Origin: Daphnia pulex
Taxonomy: Eukaryota > Arthropoda > Branchiopoda > Diplostraca > Daphniidae
Reading direction: 5' to 3'
DNA length: 64,000 nt
NCBI RefSeq assembly: GCF_021134715.1
Contig: NC_060028.1
Coordinates: 7,462,501 to 7,526,500 of the forward strand
This document shows positions 21,995 through 32,642 of this stretch, one piece after another. Under the pieces are notes generated by a model that saw nothing but the letters and a program-made list of their open reading frames with translations, made no database searches and was not told the DNA's origin. The position numbers and the translations under genes are program-made. Each line of letters begins with the position of its first letter. The stretch's first letter is position 1.

Positions 21995-23748
21995 ATGGGG
22001 GATTGGCTCCACAGTTTTATATTCGCCTCCTGGGATAATGTTGTAGGTCCCAAAGTGTTGAAGAAATGGCCTACATCTGGTTTTGTATTTTCCGATGAAA
22101 ACACAAATTTTGATGATGAAGTGGATGAAGTGGGCATTGAAATCAAAGAAGAAAAAGGCATTGATTCAACTGATGAATCAAGTTCACAGAGAAAGACTTT
22201 TTCCATGAAAGTTGAAGAAGATCAAATTGCAAAATATATTTCAGTCCATACCTTGACTGGTCATTTGGCAAAAACAAAGCATACTGATTATGATGGAGTA
22301 AATGAAATCTCTCTGAGTGTTCCAGCACTAGGGTTTGCATCCCAAACTTCTACATTTTACTGCCTATGTTTCTCTAATAATTATGGAGAAACCAATAATA
22401 TTTGTATTGAAGAACCTCATATGGTCTCACTCAGTATGGTCTTCTACTACGAAAAGTGCCTTGATGTCTTCTGGAATCTTCAACCTCTTATTGTGCATCT
22501 ACTGAACAAAACAGTGGAAAGGCTTAAAGTTGGGCTATCTCAGGTTTCTTCTTTTTTTTAAATCATATCCATTCCAATCACTAATTTTTTAAAGTTTTTA
22601 TTTTGCCTCTAGGATTTAAACTACCATGAAGAGCCCATTGTTTCACAATGGCTTGGAGAAATCCATCAAATACTGAAAGACAGCAGCAGGCTAAGAATTA
22701 ATATGCCCCAATTAACAAGTCCCATCTCAATAAAACAGATAATGTTAAAGCTATCTCTGGTAGCTTGGGATGTGGCTATCACATCAATGCTCACAACTAT
22801 GGGATCTTGCTGTGTTGTTGGAAAAAGTGAAGAACATATCAATGGGGTAATTCTGCATGCACATTTCATACCCAAATAAACATAAATTGATTTAATGTGT
22901 TACAACTTTTAGGCTATAGATGTATTAGCATTTTTTCTTCCAGATACTCATCAGATTCTCTGTTCGCGTTATGCTGCGAAAACATTCGCTAGTGGACTAT
23001 TCATTCAAGTAAGTGTAGTTTTACTGATCCCAGCGGACAAGCGTTAAATATAATCCTCGTTTTCTATTTTTCAAAGGGACTGTTAGAGAATGTAAATGGA
23101 GTGAGAGACATAAATTGTGCAGACATTTTGTTGAATGAATTTCCTCTCACATTACTGGACCTTTCGCAGAGGGGCAAAATCAAATTTTCGGGAAACGTTC
23201 ATGAGCACTATCGAAGTAAACAGCGTCACGCTCGTGAACAAGAGTTTAATATTATCCAGCGAAGAGAACCAAACATTCCTTTTTCAACTGAGTAAGTGAA
23301 TAGAAATTTTCCTGTTAACAAAATTTGATATAATTCTGTTTTTTTCCTTACAAAATAGGAGCGTTTTCCGTCCATGTGGTGAGTCTAGCCGCTATGTTCG
23401 ATGGTGTCTGGAGCAGCTTGCTACTCATAATACTGAGCACTGGTCTAGAATCATTGCAGCTTTCCATCAAGCATTGGCTTTGCAAGCTCATGATGTTATT
23501 AAAGCTTTTCAATCAAAACCCTTCCCGTAAGTTCCCGCTTAACTATTAACGAAAATTTATTCATCATCAGTTAAGTACGCTAATATTGCACCTTTAAATA
23601 TGTAAGAAATGGAGAGAGTCTCAAACAAATGCGAAATCAATTGAAAAAAACAATGAAGATAGCCGAATCGGATTTCTGGCTTCTTGTTTCTACAGCTGAA
23701 CGACTTAAGCCCGGATTTTGCCGCATATTTGCCAATTACAGGTTTTGA
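21995..23748 (+). CDS. C9orf72: C9orf72 homologue (longin/DENN protein), 467 aa
   Basis: In vertebrates it forms a complex with SMCR8 and WDR41 that acts as a GAP for small GTPases and controls autophagy and lysosome signalling. Exons: 21995-22543, 22613-22846, 22913-23008, 23077-23291, 23359-23526, 23607-23748; 468 codons. Human is 481 aa. Hallmarks in order: FIFASWDNVVGPKVLKKW (compare the AYWDNILGPRV region), HTLTGHL, the TTMGSCCVVGKSEEHIN motif, DVLAFFLPDTHQILCSRYA, SGLFIQGLLENVNGV, IIQRREPNIPF and LVSTAERLKPG near the end. The final exons complete the DENN part. An acidic insertion (DDEVDEVGIEIKEEKG) follows the first longin strand. Confidence 0.93.
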
Positions 23749-23801
23749 GTAATATAAATTCCAATGTTATGTTCTTGATAAAAGGCATTGACTGCAACTA
23801 T

Positions 23802-23807
23802 AATAAA
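23802..23807 (+). terminator. C9orf72 polyadenylation signal AATAAA
   Basis: Canonical hexamer 54 nt after the stop codon, in the 366-bp convergent gap before the RRS1 stop. Nothing else is seen in that gap. Confidence 0.6.
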
Positions 23808-24114
23808 GCATCGTGATTCAACTTGATTCTTTGTCTTCATGGTTTTATGCTGTCTGTGTCTACCAATAGTTGATTACTTAAATTTTCAAAATAACGTAGG
23901 TTGTGTAGCACACGGTTAACTTATAGTAACGGAGGCTAAATATCTCTCAATGTAAATGGATTAAATTATACGTTATAACCAAGCTTACGTACACAATTAA
24001 ACTCTTAAAATAAGCAACAAATAGTTAACCTTAAAGATTTTCCCTGTAATAAAAAAAGTAATGCTGAAACTCGAAACTTCACAATTGTATTGTATATGGA
24101 ATACTTCATTCGTT

Positions 24115-25383
24115 TTAGTTTTTATTTCCAGTACGTTTTCCTCCTTTCTTAACGGTGCTTCGCCCAGCAGAACGGTCCCCCTTTTTACCACTCATTTTTT
24201 TATCTTTAGTTCCCTTGTGTTTTCTTTTACCAAGATCTTTTTTCAACTGAGTTTTCGATTTCTTCTCCATGCCTTTACCCTTATAGTCGAGGGATCCCGG
24301 AGTGTTTAATTCCCGATTTACGGCTTTATCGATGTCCAGTTTTGGTTTCTTGCTACTCAGCTTGTTCAATATGTCAAGACTACAAAGAAAAAAAAATAGC
24401 TGTAGAAAACCATTACTAATCACAATAATTTATATTGATACCTCTTTGATGTTTCTCTCTTGATATCACCAACCAATGGATCAAAATGTCTTTTTTGTCC
24501 ACTCTTCAAAACAGGCTTTTGCTCTTTAAGGTTAGGTTGAAATTTACCCACTGATGCTGTCGCTGTGTGTGCTATGAAAACTGACCGATTAAGTTGCTCT
24601 GCTGTTGGCCTTTCAGTTGGCTCTAAACTGATTTTGGCTTTTGTTTTCGACTTCTGCATTCTGGCAGAAATGTTTCTCAGCCGCTGCAATTCATTCTTGG
24701 CAACAGACTCTTGTTTTTTTGTTTTACGCAATGCAATTGGATCAACATCATCCTTGGCATTTCCTGGGACTTCAACAACCCAATTTTTCTCTTTTTCAGC
24801 AAGAGCTTTTTTGAAGCCAAATCTAGGAACCCATTTCTACAGAAATAAAAAAATAATATTGTTATTTGGACAAGTGACAAATTTATAAGTACGGTGAACA
24901 TGCCTGAAGTTCTTCATCCCAGGTAGCTTTTGACTTCTTTCGTTTGGTGATCCCCTTCTCTTTAGCATACTTCTCCCACTTGCTGAGTGCTTTTTCTTTG
25001 GGTGCAGGCTTGGCTCGTGGAAGTCTTGTGGTAGCAGATGGCAGCTTAATCACAACTTCATTGTCCACTTTGATTGTTGGTAGTTGAAAAATCTGGTTGA
25101 TCAAGAGTTGGACATTGTCTCTTGAAAGATTTGCGAGGTATGCCTCTTTGTCCGCTCTGTTGTTAGAGCAAAAACATGTTAAACACGTGTATGATACATA
25201 AAAATGTCATTTCGAGACGACTTACCTGAACTGATTAACGTCAATGTCATTAATGTCATAAGCTAGAAGATTTCCCACGTCGTATTCTAATTCTACAACT
25301 TTGTCAACTTGAATAGATTTTAGTTTTTCTGCTTCGTCTTCTGCCGCTTTGGAGAGCACGTTTTGAACGATGGAAGCAGCCAT
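24115..25383 (-). CDS. RRS1: Ribosome biogenesis regulatory protein RRS1, 356 aa
   Basis: Nucleolar assembly factor that brings the 5S RNP (with RPF2) into pre-60S particles. Exons: 25226-25383, 24904-25156, 24442-24836, 24115-24379; 357 codons (yeast and human family members about 200-365 aa). Family motifs: VELEYDVGNLLAYD, SRDNVQLLINQIFQLPT, TTRLPRAKP, ITKRKKSKATWDEE, WVPRFGFKKA, VVEVPGNAKDDVDP, SVAKNELQRLRN and TASVGKFQ. The C terminus is strongly Lys/Arg-rich, as expected for a nucleolar protein. The second intron uses a GC donor (GCATGT). Only that choice keeps the ELQ-KWVPR family sequence and the frame. Confidence 0.95.
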
Positions 25384-25426
25384 TGTGAAAAGGACTAACT
25401 TTTAATGAAGTGGCTCCAAGTTCGAA
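25384..25426. promoter_or_regulatory. 43-bp spacer between divergent RRS1 and membrane-glycoprotein start codons
   Basis: The two start codons are only 43 bp apart, so the 5' UTRs must be tiny or overlap, and core promoter elements must lie inside transcribed sequence. The distance depends on the first exon proposed for the + strand gene. Confidence 0.45.
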
Positions 25427-26954
25427 ATGCAGTCGAAATACAAAACATTCGAATGTCTACCGCCAGGTGGACTCACGGTGCTGTCAACATTGCAATCACG
25501 TGTATGTGTGATGTGTAAAAGAAAACAAGAAGAACTCGAAAGACTCCAGTTATCTCTTTATTACTGGTTGGGACCTTTGCATTTAATCTTGTCACTTATC
25601 ATTGGCGGTGTATGAGCTCTCAGCGTAAATTTTGTGTTTTTAAAGTCGTCAAAGTAGTTAACGTGGAGGAGCCAGTGGGCTTCATTTGTTGTCATATCTG
25701 ATTTCGTTTGATAAGAAAGTTGTGACAAGCTGGCATTTAAATGATAGGTTACTGATTCAATCTATTGTAAAGGGGGGAAAAGTAAAGAGACACTTTCAGA
25801 ATATTTTTACAAAAAAATGGTGATTTTTTTCTTTTCCTAAGTTTGTTAATTTACTCTCATTGTTTATTTGTTTTTATTTTTTCAGTTGACATTTTCATCA
25901 TTACTACTGCTAAGCTCAGTGCTTGGTTGCATTATTATGCCAATCCAAGTTGTGGAAGCTGCAGAAAATGCTGACAGTGAACTACCATTGTACTATGGCT
26001 GGTTTGTTGAAACTGAGTATTCATCCAGTTTCTTGAACAGAAGCCGTAAAATGTTGGCCGACACTCTTCAAGAAATTCCAGATTTCTTGAAAGATGTACA
26101 AAACTTTACTCAGAAAACATACATAACTGACATCTTATTGCATTACACAAGAGAAAATGCTGATGAAGTTCTTCATTGTACTGCAATGTATAATGGAGTT
26201 TCTCCCAACTATGTTCCAGGGGCTCAAGAATATTCTGAGAAACAGGTTGTGAAGGTAAAATGTAATGGAGAACAATGAAACAAAGCATGTTTAGGCATAA
26301 ATATAAATTTTTTCTATTTTCCAAGGAAAATCTTAATCAGGTCTCGACTCTCCATTCGATTGGTTGGATCCTAACTCCTCGCACTTTCGGTGCCCGTATC
26401 AAATTAACGAAGAATCAGCTGTTGGTCTGGAATCAGAACGATACTGAAGGAAACCCTAAAGAAGCAAAAGTCAACACAAAAACATTTATTACTCCAATCA
26501 CCTATGGTCAAAACCTTCGAGCATATAAAGAAAACTCGACAGATCAAGACCCTGACGTTATGGGTAAGATTTTACTATACAATATGGTATGTGTGTGGTT
26601 TGTTTAAGAATTTTTGCCATAGGAAATTTCCAACCAACGTCCGGAAATGGAAGCAAAGCGCATTTGACATTGGGTTGCTCACCTGGCGTCGGTGCTGTTA
26701 CAACAGGATACGATCTTGTGGATCTGATTCGTTTGGAAGGTATAAACGGAAGCGAAGTGAAAACCTACGACATACCAAAAGGTGGGTGGCTAAGGAATTA
26801 TGGAAATGGGCAGTGGGTTTTCTACCCAACTAAACAGTTTTTACTTGAGAGTACCTTTCTCGGTTACGACAGCGGAACTCACCAACTTGCGGCTTCGTTT
26901 AGCTTATTGTGTTTGTGTTGCGCCTTTGCGATTCTTACTAAGCAAAAACTATAG
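25427..26954 (+). CDS. Unknown membrane glycoprotein, about 373 aa
   Basis: I do not recognise the family. Exons: 25427-25609 (proposed), 25886-26254, 26326-26563, 26623-26954; 374 codons, all phases matching. The proposed exon 1 exits in phase 0 at GTATGAG and encodes a short cytoplasmic-type head plus the start of a long hydrophobic segment, WLGPLHLILSLIIGG joined to LTFSSLLLLSSVLGCIIMP. A roughly 270-residue presumably lumenal or extracellular domain follows, with several N-glycosylation sequons (NRS, NFT, NDT, NST, NGS). The C terminus is hydrophobic (LAASFSLLCLCCAFAIL) and ends KQKL. Two-pass topology is inference. Exons 2-4 are secure; exon 1 is less so, and an in-frame ATG at 25511 is an alternative start. 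Confidence 0.7.
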
Positions 26955-27039
26955 TTAGCTCAATTCTAAATCCATTTGCCTCTCTTCCGTAAACGTGTAA
27001 ATCGGAAATTGCTAAACATTCAATAACTTTGTGAACTTG

Positions 27040-27045
27040 ATTAAA
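27040..27045 (+). terminator. Candidate ATTAAA polyadenylation signal
   Basis: Common variant hexamer 86 nt past the stop of the membrane glycoprotein, in the convergent gap before the GIY-YIG gene. Confidence 0.4.
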
Positions 27046-27211
27046 GTTATGAAATTGGTAATCTTTGATTTATTCAATGCAACAGTAATTAAAGAATTGG
27101 ATTGCGGTAAAGAAAACGGGATCCAAGAAAGTCAACCATTAAACATTGTTAGATATGTAGAGGAAGAATTTATTTTGACGCGTAGAAAATAGCGATGAAT
27201 GTTTGTTTCTA

Positions 27212-28042
27212 CTATCTTCGCGATCCGCCACCTTCGCTTGCCATTGCTTCGTAGAGCCACTGGTAATAAATTTCCCAGCTACGGCGAACACGTTTGTCAG
27301 TTGTGGTATTGCTGGCATTTTCTGGCAAACCCTGGACAATGTCCACTTCAAAGACATCACTAAATCTGGTTGCATTTGGGTGGCCATGTATCTGATGTTC
27401 GTACAGGACCGATGGGGGGGTTTTGTGGATGTCCTTTGTGAAAGGCATTCCTTCCGCCACGAAGGCCAACCTGTCTTCGTGATTCATCCAAGCTTCTAGC
27501 ATCTCGCCGGTATGAGTCTTGTAACGAGCTTCGAAGTTTATAGATTGACCGACGTAATTAAATTTACATTTGGAATCGATACATCGAAAACGGTAAATAC
27601 AACACAGCTGTCCTATTTCCTTTAACGGGGTGGATTGAATGGGAGACAATATTTCTCGGAAATATTTCCTCAAACTGTCATCGAAACAGATGGTTTCACT
27701 GCAGCATTGAAAGTAGATTTTCATAGGAACTTCATAAGGCCTAACGAATTTCGCACTGTGAGAGGAAATCAACTCGTTGAGACAACCATGAAGGAGAAAG
27801 TAAGATGATGAGTCAAACTTATCGTTGCTAACAGTTCCAAGAACCTGTCGAATCGTTTGCAGAAGGTTGGTTGCTGTTTGTCCATGAACGTCCACGGAAG
27901 TTGAGATTCCATCATTTGTAAGAACTTCTTTCATCCTCTTTGTAGTTTTGTCGTAGATTCGAACTTTATCTACTTCTTCTTTTTTTGATTTGGCGGATTC
28001 TGATCCGGAATCATCTTTCGCTCCGGTTCGGTCATTCATCAT
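27212..28042 (-). CDS. Intronless GIY-YIG domain protein, 276 aa
   Basis: Single uninterrupted exon, unlike most genes in this window. The N terminus is hydrophilic and acidic/Ser-rich (MMNDRTGAKDDSGSES). Residues 100-135 include several Cys (IYFQCCSETICFDD). From about 145 onward there is a GIY-YIG nuclease signature: CIY at 148-150 in the GIY position, YVG at 163-165 in the YIG position (NYVGQSINF), Arg173 and His177 (EARYKTH), and Glu257 in RRSWEIYYQWL, where the metal-binding Glu sits in the family. GIY is degenerate (Cys for Gly), but the catalytic Tyr, Arg and Glu are present. Function is unknown. Possible origins are a domesticated mobile-element nuclease or a host repair/RNA nuclease. 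The start was taken at the first ATG after an upstream stop. Confidence 0.75.
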   Translation of the reverse strand: MMNDRTGAKDDSGSESAKSKKEEVDKVRIYDKTTKRMKEVLTNDGISTSVDVHGQTATNLLQTIRQVLGTVSNDKFDSSSYFLLHGCLNELISSHSAKFVRPYEVPMKIYFQCCSETICFDDSLRKYFREILSPIQSTPLKEIGQLCCIYRFRCIDSKCKFNYVGQSINFEARYKTHTGEMLEAWMNHEDRLAFVAEGMPFTKDIHKTPPSVLYEHQIHGHPNATRFSDVFEVDIVQGLPENASNTTTDKRVRRSWEIYYQWLYEAMASEGGGSRR

Positions 28043-29192
28043 AGTTCCACCCAACTTGCAATTCTATTTTCAAAACGACTTAATTAACAGTTGTTACCGC
28101 AGAATGCCAGGATTACTAAATTAAACTACTGACTAAAACTTACTTCGTGTTGGTTACACAAAGTTGAAAGTCACATCACCACTAGAGCGAAAAATCAGGA
28201 GAATCCGTTCAGTGCCTATGACATCAGCGAGACTAATGAAGAATGACAAAGGGTTCTCGTTTTACTAACTCTTTGAATGAGAAATTCATCCCTACGTCGC
28301 TCCAACGTTAATCATATCGCATTGTACATCATCATTGCAAATAGGCCTTCTTCGAAGAAGCGTGACGTCATGGTAGCGGCTGTTATACGCACTGTTTCCA
28401 AGTGAACAACCCATTAATGTAATAATAGGTATTAAATGTAATAATAATAATATGAACATTTCAGCAAATATTTAAGGTCGCGATTGTGTTCCTCCGCATT
28501 GTAAAAAACTAAAAACTTTCTTAAATTTCTTGTAAAAAGTGATAATCTAAGTCCAAACATCTATTTGGCTAAAACCTCGCTTAACAAACTGCTGCAGGAA
28601 ACCTCGAGACCATGTTGTTTCCGATACGACAGCCACACAAGAAACAAATGTAAAACTTCCATAATCGTGGCTTGACGTGTATTTTGTGGCATGTCATGTG
28701 ATCGATTGTGAGGAAACAATATTATAAAAGTAGTACAAATGTGTAGAGCGTTCACAATTCAGAATCATTCACAGACGATTGATTACATCTGGCCCTTCTT
28801 TGCACGTGACAGTACTTAAATTGGTTAACAAATCGTCATAAACTGCAAAGTGCCTATACGTGGAGAACAGAACACAATAAAGGGAAACAAAAGACATTTA
28901 ACGAACGCAACGAGGAAACAACCTGATGTACCCATTATTAGTAGAACCCATCAGGCAAAATTTTGCCTTTGTGCGAGATTAGTGAAAAATGGGAGACAAA
29001 GAAAAAGAAAACAAGCTGCGTCATGTTAGAGAAATACAAATGTTAAAATATTGAGAAATTCACGCAAATTTTGAGATTGGAAACAATTACAAAGAATTAT
29101 TTCAAGGCAACGGTAATTAGAAAATTAGTGAAAGAGAAATAGGGCGAGCTGGATATTAAATCGAATTCCGAGACGCTAGTGCAATTCTCAAT
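28043..29192. other. 1.15-kb gap between the GIY-YIG gene and the two-TM gene
   Basis: Probably the 5' flank of the GIY-YIG gene and the 3' UTR of the long isoform of the two-TM gene. A 64-codon minus ORF at 28561-28755 has no supporting feature. AT-rich and otherwise featureless. Confidence 0.4.
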
Positions 29193-29475
29193 TTAAACGC
29201 TATGACCCCCGCTATGGTGGCTAGGTACAGGTGAAGGCTGCAAGCATAACGAGGGCACCTGCGAGTAACTGGATTCATCCATGTCACCATGACAACTGGA
29301 CTGGTCGTCAAAGAAAATTATGTCCTGGGAGCAGAATGAAGAGGCTAGCGAAGGGGAAAGAGTTTCTGTAGAAGCAAGAGGAGCGCCGATTCGACCGCGC
29401 TTGCAAAAGCGGCTAGGCGTGCTGCGACGACGCTTGGGAATCGGGGGAGCTTCGGTAGAATGTTCGGCTTCGGTA
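29193..29475 (-). CDS. Distal alternative last exon of the two-TM gene
   Basis: Starts after a CTTTAG acceptor and reads 94 codons in the frame set by exon 2 to a TAA. It is Ser/Pro-rich with an RRR patch and ends SHHSGGHSV. The last residues (S-V) could resemble a PDZ ligand only loosely. The frame stays open across the whole exon, which would be unlikely by chance. Confidence 0.6.
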
Positions 29476-30704
29476 CTAAAGAATAGGTCGAAACACAGTT
29501 AGCAAAATAATAATAAACCAATGCGATTGGAGGATTTAACCAGAAAAAAATATTCAATGGACTGGACAAAAGCAAGACGTGAGACAACAAAAAGTTAGAA
29601 TTGATGTGGAATCAAATACACATTTCACGTACCCAAACACTGAAACTACACTCCGACAACACACTACATTTTCTGATCTATAAATGAGGTAATGATTTGG
29701 GAATAATTGATCGTAAGGGTGCATTTACCTTAGTATGAAGGAATGGGATGTACGAATGGGATGTTTTTAGTGATGATGGTTTTATAATTGCTTGGTTCGA
29801 TCTAAGCCTCTTCCGCCGTGCGGAGTGGCTTAAGAACAATACGTGGATCGTCATCCATCATCCGCTCTGTATCCTCACTGCAAAAACGTGTTAAATAGCA
29901 GTCAGAAACACAACATTCACTGAGATCTAATCCATGCTGTTAGTTCATTAGTCACAAATGCCAAATTGTGTTAACGCACATCTGTCATAAAAGCAACTGA
30001 AATAAAAAAACGAAAAATGTGAAATACCTTTGAAATTTGCTATCCATCAAAGAGTGTCTCTCTTCTTCAACAGGAGCAGCTGGTTCAAGATTGAGAGCAC
30101 CAGGTTCTTGCTGGAAATAATAAATGACATTTAAAAACCACATAACTTTTTCTGATAAACAAAATTGACTTTTTAAATATACCTGTACTCCTTTGTAGCT
30201 GATCGCCGATTGATGGCTTGCTTCGCTGTGAACTGGTTGTCCACCAGAAGTATTCAAGTTGCCAGATCTTGGATTGTGGTGCTGGGGTAAAAATCCTCGA
30301 CACATTCCTTTTAGCTTTAGGAATACCACATACATCACCAGACTAATGAGGATCAAGCAAATGCCAATTGACCCTAAGATGACATTTGTTTCATGATCGT
30401 GATTGGCATCAGTCTCTGGAACTTCCTCTTGCTCAATGTTCTCTTCCGAGTTGTCATCAAATGTTGGCATGGGCTCTACGTCAGACTCATCCTTGTGTGT
30501 GTTTACATCATTTACCAAAGCATAAATGGCAAGGCCAAGTCCCAAAATTGCAAGGAGTATAGCTCCAGCAAGCAATAATCGTTGAAGGTGTGGTTTCTGA
30601 TAACAGCCTGGGATGACACGTTCAGTGATGTAGTTGGTTGACCATTCCTTGTGTCTTTCATAGGTGACTGTAGTTGGCTGGTAGACTGGATTAGATGAAG
30701 GCAT
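29193..30704 (-). CDS. Two-transmembrane protein with alternative last exons (295 or 226 aa)
   Basis: No family is recognised; the layout is similar to TMEM51-type proteins. Shared exons are 30183-30704 and 30028-30110. The proximal last exon 29802-29877 gives 226 aa (tail ends LKPLRTAEEA); the distal last exon 29193-29475 gives 295 aa. Both are entered in phase 2 and both close with in-frame stops. TM1 is about residues 42-64 (LLLAGAILLAILGLGLAIYA) and TM2 about 107-130 (VILGSIGICLILISLVMYVV). They are joined by a highly acidic loop (66-105). The cytoplasmic tail contains Tyr/Ser motifs. The distal tail is Ser/Pro-rich with a basic patch (PPIPKRRRSTPSR). The N terminus (NPVYQPTTVTYERHKEW) is polar, so N-in/C-in topology is likely. 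Confidence 0.75.
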
Positions 30705-32642
30705 TTTTCCTGAAAAATTTTAAATACAAATAGCTTGTTTTAACCACTTTAATACCAACACACTGCTACACTAGTAATAGCGTACTAGTCAAACACAAAG
30801 CGTCGTTTACCCACACCTGGTATAAAGCGGATTTAACTTTCTCCAATAAAATTTATAAGCGTTTGATCACGTCAAACCCAAAAGTCTACCTGGAATAGAA
30901 TGAAGGATTCAGGATGTACAAAGTTTAGCCGGTTTTGGCTATGATACCGACTACCTTCAAAACCCCGAATTGGCTCAAGGACCTTTCCGATTGAGTTCCG
31001 GTTGTGTGAAAAATATTTTCAACAAGTCGCACAGAGAACAGAACAGACAGAGACACACACCGCAGTGGACGTAGGTAGGCAGTAGACTCAAGTCCAAACC
31101 CAAAAAATAAGAAGAAATTTCCGTGCGTCACCTTGTACCTTGGGGCTAAAACGCAAATCGCCTAAAACGAGTGGCTGCACTACAACACGAAAACTGTTTG
31201 GACGACAATTGACATTTCGTCGAATTCGATTATGTGCGAAGCGGTTGCGCGGTTTCTGATGAAGCAGGGAAACCTTATTATATGCTGTTCAAATATTCCG
31301 CAGTCGGCAAACAGCACAACTTTTGTCACGTGCGTCTCTTCTATAACTGAATTTCGAACTTCCCTGTTTGTGCGGCAATTTTACTAGACCCGGTGACAGT
31401 ATAAATCCGACATCCAGAGGACAAAACATATTGTACTTCCCACATATATTCTAGTCGCTGATCAATGCCAAGACGTATCTTCAAGTAACAGAAGTTGAGT
31501 TTCAAAAATAAATTTGTTGGCTCTGATGCGGAGAAATCGACCTTTTTTGCAGGGGGCTGATAAGAAATATGAAAAACAAGGAAAAACTAGCCGTTATTTT
31601 GATGGCAAATTTGTAACACTCGCTTTGAAGGCATAGTAGACCCAGAGTTACTCTAAATATGAATTATCTTATCTTCTGGAACCATGCATGACGACCTTGT
31701 TCGTGGAATTGACTTGTGGACGTTGATAGATTGTCTTTCGAGATCAAGGTCAAAAGCGCTAATTACATTTTCTAGTTCATCGACGATTGTTTGGTTACAG
31801 AATGTTACGAATGAAAGATTTTCAACACCACATCATCCCAGCACAAAGACTACCCCCACACACAAGGCTATTTATAGTTGGCCAGGGAGGGTGCAATGCA
31901 TCTAATTATGACTCTAAATAGAACTATCCACGGTAAAACAAGAGGGGTGTTGTAGGGAAGAAAGTCCATGTCACACGCGAGTTTCGTAATGAACAATAAA
32001 AGACAAACAAATTTTACTTCTAAAATAAACTTCAACACCAATTGGTGGTTAGGCACTTAGGCTACTTCTTAAATATGGAATGTAACTTGTTTATTTCTGA
32101 ATATGTATCGAGTTCGAAAGCTTAGAAATACTAAAATTGATTAAGGCACGCGTTAATTATTCTTTCCCGCAACAGAATAAAACAAATTTCCCAACGCCAC
32201 CCCAAAGTTGTTGACAAAAAAAGAAAAACAAAATATGTTGAAAACATAACTTTTGTTGATAGCCAGTAAAAATAAAACTTAAAAGGAAGACATAAAAGAA
32301 AAGAAAAATGGTTTGAGAATCTGGTCTGGCATTATAAAGCAATAGTGGATATGTCTATATAATGAAAACAACACCACCATACAAATAAAAATTGAAAAAA
32401 ACATTACCCTACTTATTTCTAAGTACACGTAGAGTCGTGGAGGTATAATAAAAGCAGCACTACAGAAAATGTAGTCAAACTAAAAAAAGTATTTGTTGAT
32501 GTTATCCAACAATTCACTGATGTTCGCTCCGACTCGCACCACTCGCACTACCCCAAAGAAAGTTATCCTGTTTCTTTTTCTCTCTCCCCCCCTTCAGATC
32601 CATCAGCAGGGCGGAGGCTCCGCATTTTTTCCTTCTCTCTTT
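30705..32642. other. 1.9-kb gap: 5' flank of the two-TM gene and NKCC 3' UTR
   Basis: No gene is seen. The right part is AT-rich and probably the 3' UTR of the downstream cotransporter (a minus-strand AATAAA occurs near 32090-32095). ORFs at 30925-31131 and 31684-31905 show no protein features. Confidence 0.45.

Noticed and set aside
28561-28755. 64-codon minus ORF as a small gene
   Set aside because: Probably 3' UTR of the two-TM gene; no signal peptide, splice or codon support.
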